A DNA stretch of 64,000 bases from Megaleporinus macrocephalus (taxonomy: Eukaryota; Chordata; Actinopteri; Characiformes; Anostomidae): the NCBI GenBank assembly GCA_021613375.1, contig CM038720.1, forward strand, positions 19,429,215 through 19,493,214, read 5' to 3'. The translations under genes were made by a program, and so were the position numbers. The notes below the pieces were generated by a model. It saw nothing but the letters and a program-made list of their open reading frames with translations, did no database searches and was not told where the DNA came from. Below, piece after piece: positions 59,879 through 64,000 of the stretch. The stretch's first letter is position 1, and every line of letters begins with the position of its first letter.

Positions 59879-60164
59879 TCAGAGCTCACAGCTATCAGAC
59901 CCGTCCTGAGGAGAGCAGGCACTGATGGATGGGAGGGAGTCATCAGGAGAGGAGACAGAGAAGGAGCCCTGGCTGACGAGGTGAGAGATGCAGTGAGAAG
60001 CAGTGAAGTGCGGATGCTCTGCACAGACCGGACTGTTTAGCAGAGTTCGCAGTGTTGCGCGGAGGGTTTCGAAAGTTTCGATGTTGTGTAGGAAGAGGAT
60101 CTTGTACTGCACTGTGACATTTTCGTATTTATGCGCTCCCTGATGCGGGGGAGGCTGAGAGCTG
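59879..60164 (-). other. Candidate terminal exon or pseudogene fragment, unidentified
   Basis: The block is GC- and CpG-rich against an AT-rich background. On the minus strand, after an acceptor-like gcagctctcag, a frame reads PPPHQGAHKYENVTVQYKIL and continues FLHNIETFETLRATLRTLLN to a TGA at 59881-59879. The same frame upstream of the acceptor is protein-like too (ESFLPPEDPPTHLELSH) but stops at a TGA, so an alternative is a pseudogene with one in-frame stop. A second minus frame (60222-60037) is also open. I recognise no family. Confidence 0.3.
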
Positions 60165-60314
60165 CGTCAGTGAGAGAGCTCCAGATGCGTTGGTGGGTCT
60201 TCAGGGGGAAGAAAGCTCTCACTTCCTCTCCTCTGAATAATGAATGAATTCAGTAACACAGTTTTATCAGCCCGTCTGGTTACCCACGTGTAACCGCTTG
60301 GCCTGGACCCTGAT

Positions 60315-60880
60315 GCAGTCTTAAAAAGAAGGTTCTTCAAGGGTTCTAGTTTAGACAGTGGTTCTAGGTAGAATCATGAACAAGCATTTGCATGCCTAAA
60401 GTTCTTTGCATCGTGAATTTGTTCTTCAGATTGACAGAGATTGTGTTGTATATGTTTCTATATAGAACCATTTTTTCTATTATTACAAGCTTGACATCAT
60501 AACTATAGAGGAACCTTTTTCAGTGCTAAATAGAACCATGTACAACATCCCCGTCCATCTGAAGAACCATTACACAATTCTATGTACACACTCTTGGTTC
60601 TTCAAGGGTTCTTTAGTAAAGGCAAGGGTTCTGTGTAGATTTGTAGAAATGGTTCTTTAGATTGCTAAAAAAATGGTATGAAGTATAAAGAACTTTAAAA
60701 ATGGTTCTGTGTTTCACCAGGGTTCTGCTATTGTTTACCCTTCTATGTCCTTTATAAAACCATATACAACACATTCTCAATCAGTCTGAAGAATGATTTC
60801 ACAATGCAGGGAACCACTTAAGCATGCAAAAGGTTCTTTCTGTGTTTATTTTCTATACTGACAAACATTGAAGAACTTTA
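60315..60880. repeat. Dispersed repeat family D, longest copy
   Basis: Repeated ggttcttcaagggttct, gtttctatatagaacc, gaagaaccattacacaattc and ggttctttcagtctg-like words in both senses across 560 bp. The two halves look like inverted arms, as expected of a MITE. Confidence 0.6.
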
Positions 60881-60884
60881 TTTT

Positions 60885-63285
60885 TAGTAGTGACACATTC
60901 AAAAAAAGGTATTATTATTAAGACATACGCTAAATGTGGTATTGATAAAAGTTTTGTATACCTAAATTCTTTATTTAATCAAATTCACTTTATTTCAGTA
61001 TATATCCTTCTTAATAATACTTCCCAAAACTACATCTCCAGGAAAAAAAGAAACTTTTTACATAACATTACATTTTTTACATTACATGTCCTGCGTGCAA
61101 AACAGAATAAATAACAACGTCAACATTTTTGTTCATTATGAAATTTATACACAATGTAAAAGGCCGCAATTTCAAATTATGTCAAATTATGCTTGACGTT
61201 TTGGAAAAAACAAATGTTTTTGCTTCAACAGCACAGACATATGACCTCAAACAACATGTGTAGGTTAACTGGTTCTTTTGGGGTAGTAAAAATGCCTACA
61301 TTCGTGTTGCAGACATGGTGACCCCTGGTTACTCTTGGTACTTCTGCATTAGAATTGACAAATATTTGTCTGTGTGGACTCTCCTGTGTTTTTCTTAGCT
61401 TTGCCTGCGTGGTCTAATTACGAGTTTAACTGAACACAGGAATTAATACACATACAGTCATATTCAAAAGCCTGAACATCACTGGTCAGAGTACATGGTT
61501 CGTTTAAAGACACTTGTACAGTGTAGTTTTTCGTTAGACAGCGTTTAGCTTTAATTATGTTGCACATTCGCTGTGCCAGTGTTTCAACAACGTTGCAACA
61601 TCAACATCACAACGTTTATTTTCATACAGAGTGCAGTTCATTTTTGTATGAGATCTTGCATTGACCGGAGAATTAAATCACTTCGTAAAGTCTCTTTCAG
61701 TACATCCAAAAGCCTCAAGGTCAGGACCCTGTGGCAGTCAGTTCAGGTGCAAAAACCTTGTTGAGCTTGATGAATCTCAGCCTTGTTGTCCTGGAATGTG
61801 ACCATGCCTTTAAGGAAGAAAAACATACATTGTTAGGATAACCTGGTCATTTGGTACATTCAGGTGGTCAGCTGACTTCATTTTATTACCACTTAACATT
61901 GCTGAATTTGATCTGACCAACTGAACCTCCCCTAATTATAACACTGCCTTCAGAGGCTTGTACATTGCAAGGGTAAATCCGAACTTTTTAATCGCTAGGA
62001 GTTTGATGTTCTCCTCTCTCTCTAAGTGCTTTAAGTGCTGTTTGGTGGTGGTTTTGGTGGTCTTGCTTGATTATTAGGATTTTCTTTCTGCATAGTGTCT
62101 GGAAATTCTCACATATTTTCCTCTGGTTTTCTTCTATGAAGTTAGTTTTAAGCCATAATGTGTTGTTTTGATAAATTGTGATTTAAAGGCATACATCAGC
62201 TTTTAATGAGTAATGAATGAGTTAAATGAGTAATATTGGAGTCTTGGGTCATTCAGGTTCATTTTCAGATTTGCATTTTGTCTACATGTTTTTACCTTTT
62301 ATTCATTCAGATCAGCTTGTACAAGTTTGTGGTTCAGTTTTCTACATGCAAATGTTTGGCAATTTTGTTGCACAGTTCCCAAAATCACAATCATACAGTG
62401 TGTCATAAAATCTGCATCTTACTTGTAAACCTTAAATTGTAGATCTATTACATTTTGTGAATGTTAAAGTAAAAAGAAAAATTGTAACTATTCCCATGAT
62501 CATTGCAAAACATTAATTTGCAGTCACACTCATGTCACAAATGCTGTCATTTCCTTATGTATGAGTTTTGACAGTTTTATTGCACCTCTCTCTAAATTGT
62601 GAACGTACTGCCCAGAGAAGAGTGTCAAGCTGGCAGATATGGTCACATCTGGCTTATGATGGCTTGATACTCTTAAGAGCAAAAGACCCTGTTTTTACAG
62701 ACTGGTTTGTGGTTAAACCTCATTAAAGGATTCGTCATGAGCTGTTAGACATGGCTGTACATTTCATAAGGCAACTTAAATTTGAATTAGAAGCTACCTT
62801 GAAATTGACCTTTGCTTCAGTGGTTTCATCTCGACCGTTTTTAACTTGGTGGTTTTCAGGGCATTTCCTGTTAAGTGCATTCTTGTCGCTTATTAAAATA
62901 ATGAAAAAGGTAAATCTGAGACAGTGAGGGTCTGTGTCCCGTCCTGTCACGGTGGAAAGTCTTGCCCCCACCTACACGGAATGAGTGGGTTTTTGTTGGT
63001 TGGTTGAGACCATTATAGCAGGTTATGATTTAAAAGGTGACATATTATGCCCCTTTTCCACAAGGTTCACTAGGGTCCCTTGGGATCTGAATGAAATGTA
63101 TGTGATGTGCTTTAGTCAAAATAGCAAGGATGAAGCAGCACAGCTCCTTTTTTCCTCTGAGATTCCGTTCCTTTAAATGATAATAAGCCAATGCTGACCC
63201 CGTCCACCTCTTCTACTGGGTGTGACCCAAGGCCAGCACCATTCTCTCATTTTACTCTTTCCTTTGTTCACCTGTTGATGCAACA
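60885..63285. other. Non-coding stretch, no gene recognised
   Basis: A family A scrap (gcagacatggtgacccctggtt) lies near 61309. No supported exon. Confidence 0.35.
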
Positions 63286-63289
63286 GATG

Positions 63290-63880
63290 TGTTAAAGGGC
63301 AAGAACTTTTCAGAACTTTATGTCTCTGCTAATATACTACCTACATTGTTAGCATTAGCTAGTGCTAAACACCAATAACTATCTAGAACATTACATCTCC
63401 ATTAATATATTACCTCAGCCTTTCATCGAGAACTGTGTATAACATTACACCTTCAATAATATACTACCCCAGCTGTTAGCGTTAGCTAGTGCTAAATGCC
63501 AATTACATTTTAGAACTTTACATTTTTTATATTACCTCAGTTATTAGCGTTAGCTAGTGCTAAATTTGAAGAACTATCAAGAACCTTGCACCTCCATATA
63601 TTACATCAGCTTGCGTTAGCTAATGCTAAACGTCTAAAAGAATGTAAAACATTACACCTTCAATACTACCTCAGTCATTAGCTAGTGCTAAACACCAACA
63701 TTTATCCAAAGCATTACATCTCCATGAATATATATTACCTCAGTTATTAGCATTAGCTAGTGCTAAACACGAAGAACTATCTAGAACATTGCACCTCAGT
63801 TAATATATTATCTCAGCTGTTAGTGTTGGCTAGCACTAAACACCAAGAACGTTTCAGAACATTACATCTTTGTTAATACT
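63290..63880. repeat. Tandem array of ~85-95 bp units (about 6-7 copies)
   Basis: Each unit has the order gaacattacatctccat, taatatattacctcag, ttattagcattagctagtgctaaacac and a variable aagaactatc segment. Units diverge by substitutions and small deletions. Confidence 0.85.
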
Positions 63881-64000
63881 GGAGCAATTTGCAACTGACC
63901 ATGCTGCCCCTGAGGAGATTGCAAGTGTGACCATGCGATGGGCTATGCATGAAGGCACATAGTTAAATCTGTGGATGTGTTTTGTGTGGTAACTTGTGGC

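Overview
This is vertebrate nuclear DNA, almost certainly from a teleost fish. It is AT-rich and gene-poor. Genes are split by GT/AG introns, and the intergenic DNA is packed with (TA)n microsatellites, minisatellites, Tc1-like and hAT-like DNA transposon debris, LINE fragments and tRNA-derived SINEs of the kind common in fish. An otophysan (characin, catfish or relative) is a guess from the transposon mix and the form of the osteopontin gene.

The one clear gene locus is at 13.0-23.4 kb. It holds two secretory calcium-binding phosphoprotein (SCPP) genes placed tail to tail. On the + strand is a short acidic SCPP gene (probably scpp1-like): promoter and untranslated exon 1 near 13.0 kb, signal-peptide exon 13211-13289, terminal exon from 15004, and a poly(A) signal at 15641. 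It encodes about 129 residues and ends in an RGD motif one residue before the stop. On the - strand is spp1 (osteopontin): TATA-like box near 23.39 kb, untranslated exon 1, seven coding exons between 22201 and 18669, and a poly(A) signal at 18384-18379. It encodes about 316 residues with an internal RGD. Both genes show the SCPP family hallmarks: an untranslated first exon, a signal peptide plus two residues ending the second exon, phase-0 introns, and Ser-Xaa-Glu rich acidic mature chains. Together they would supply secreted, phosphorylated, integrin-binding matrix proteins for bone, scale or tooth.

A second, less certain gene starts on the + strand at about 45.69 kb. Two exons (45691-45764 and 48588-48694) join in frame to give the N-terminus of an unidentified, probably membrane protein that would continue beyond what can be followed here. 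Weaker candidate coding pieces lie at 22388-22555, 29995-30342 and 59879-60164.

The rest is repeats. 0-13 kb holds a ~1.2 kb inverted-repeat element, Tc1 fragments, a hAT element with an exact 8-bp target duplication (6106-7287), an antisense L1 reverse-transcriptase remnant (9.15-10.5 kb) and a CCCTAA-rich minisatellite. 24.5-30 kb holds an L2-like tail, a nested MITE and an inverted second copy of the 1.2 kb element. 33-38.5 kb holds a dead Tc1 transposon, an 18-unit 58-bp minisatellite and a hAT transposase fossil. 40-64 kb holds SINEs, several dispersed MITE-like families and a terminal ~90-bp tandem array. No rRNA gene, functional tRNA gene or CRISPR array was seen.
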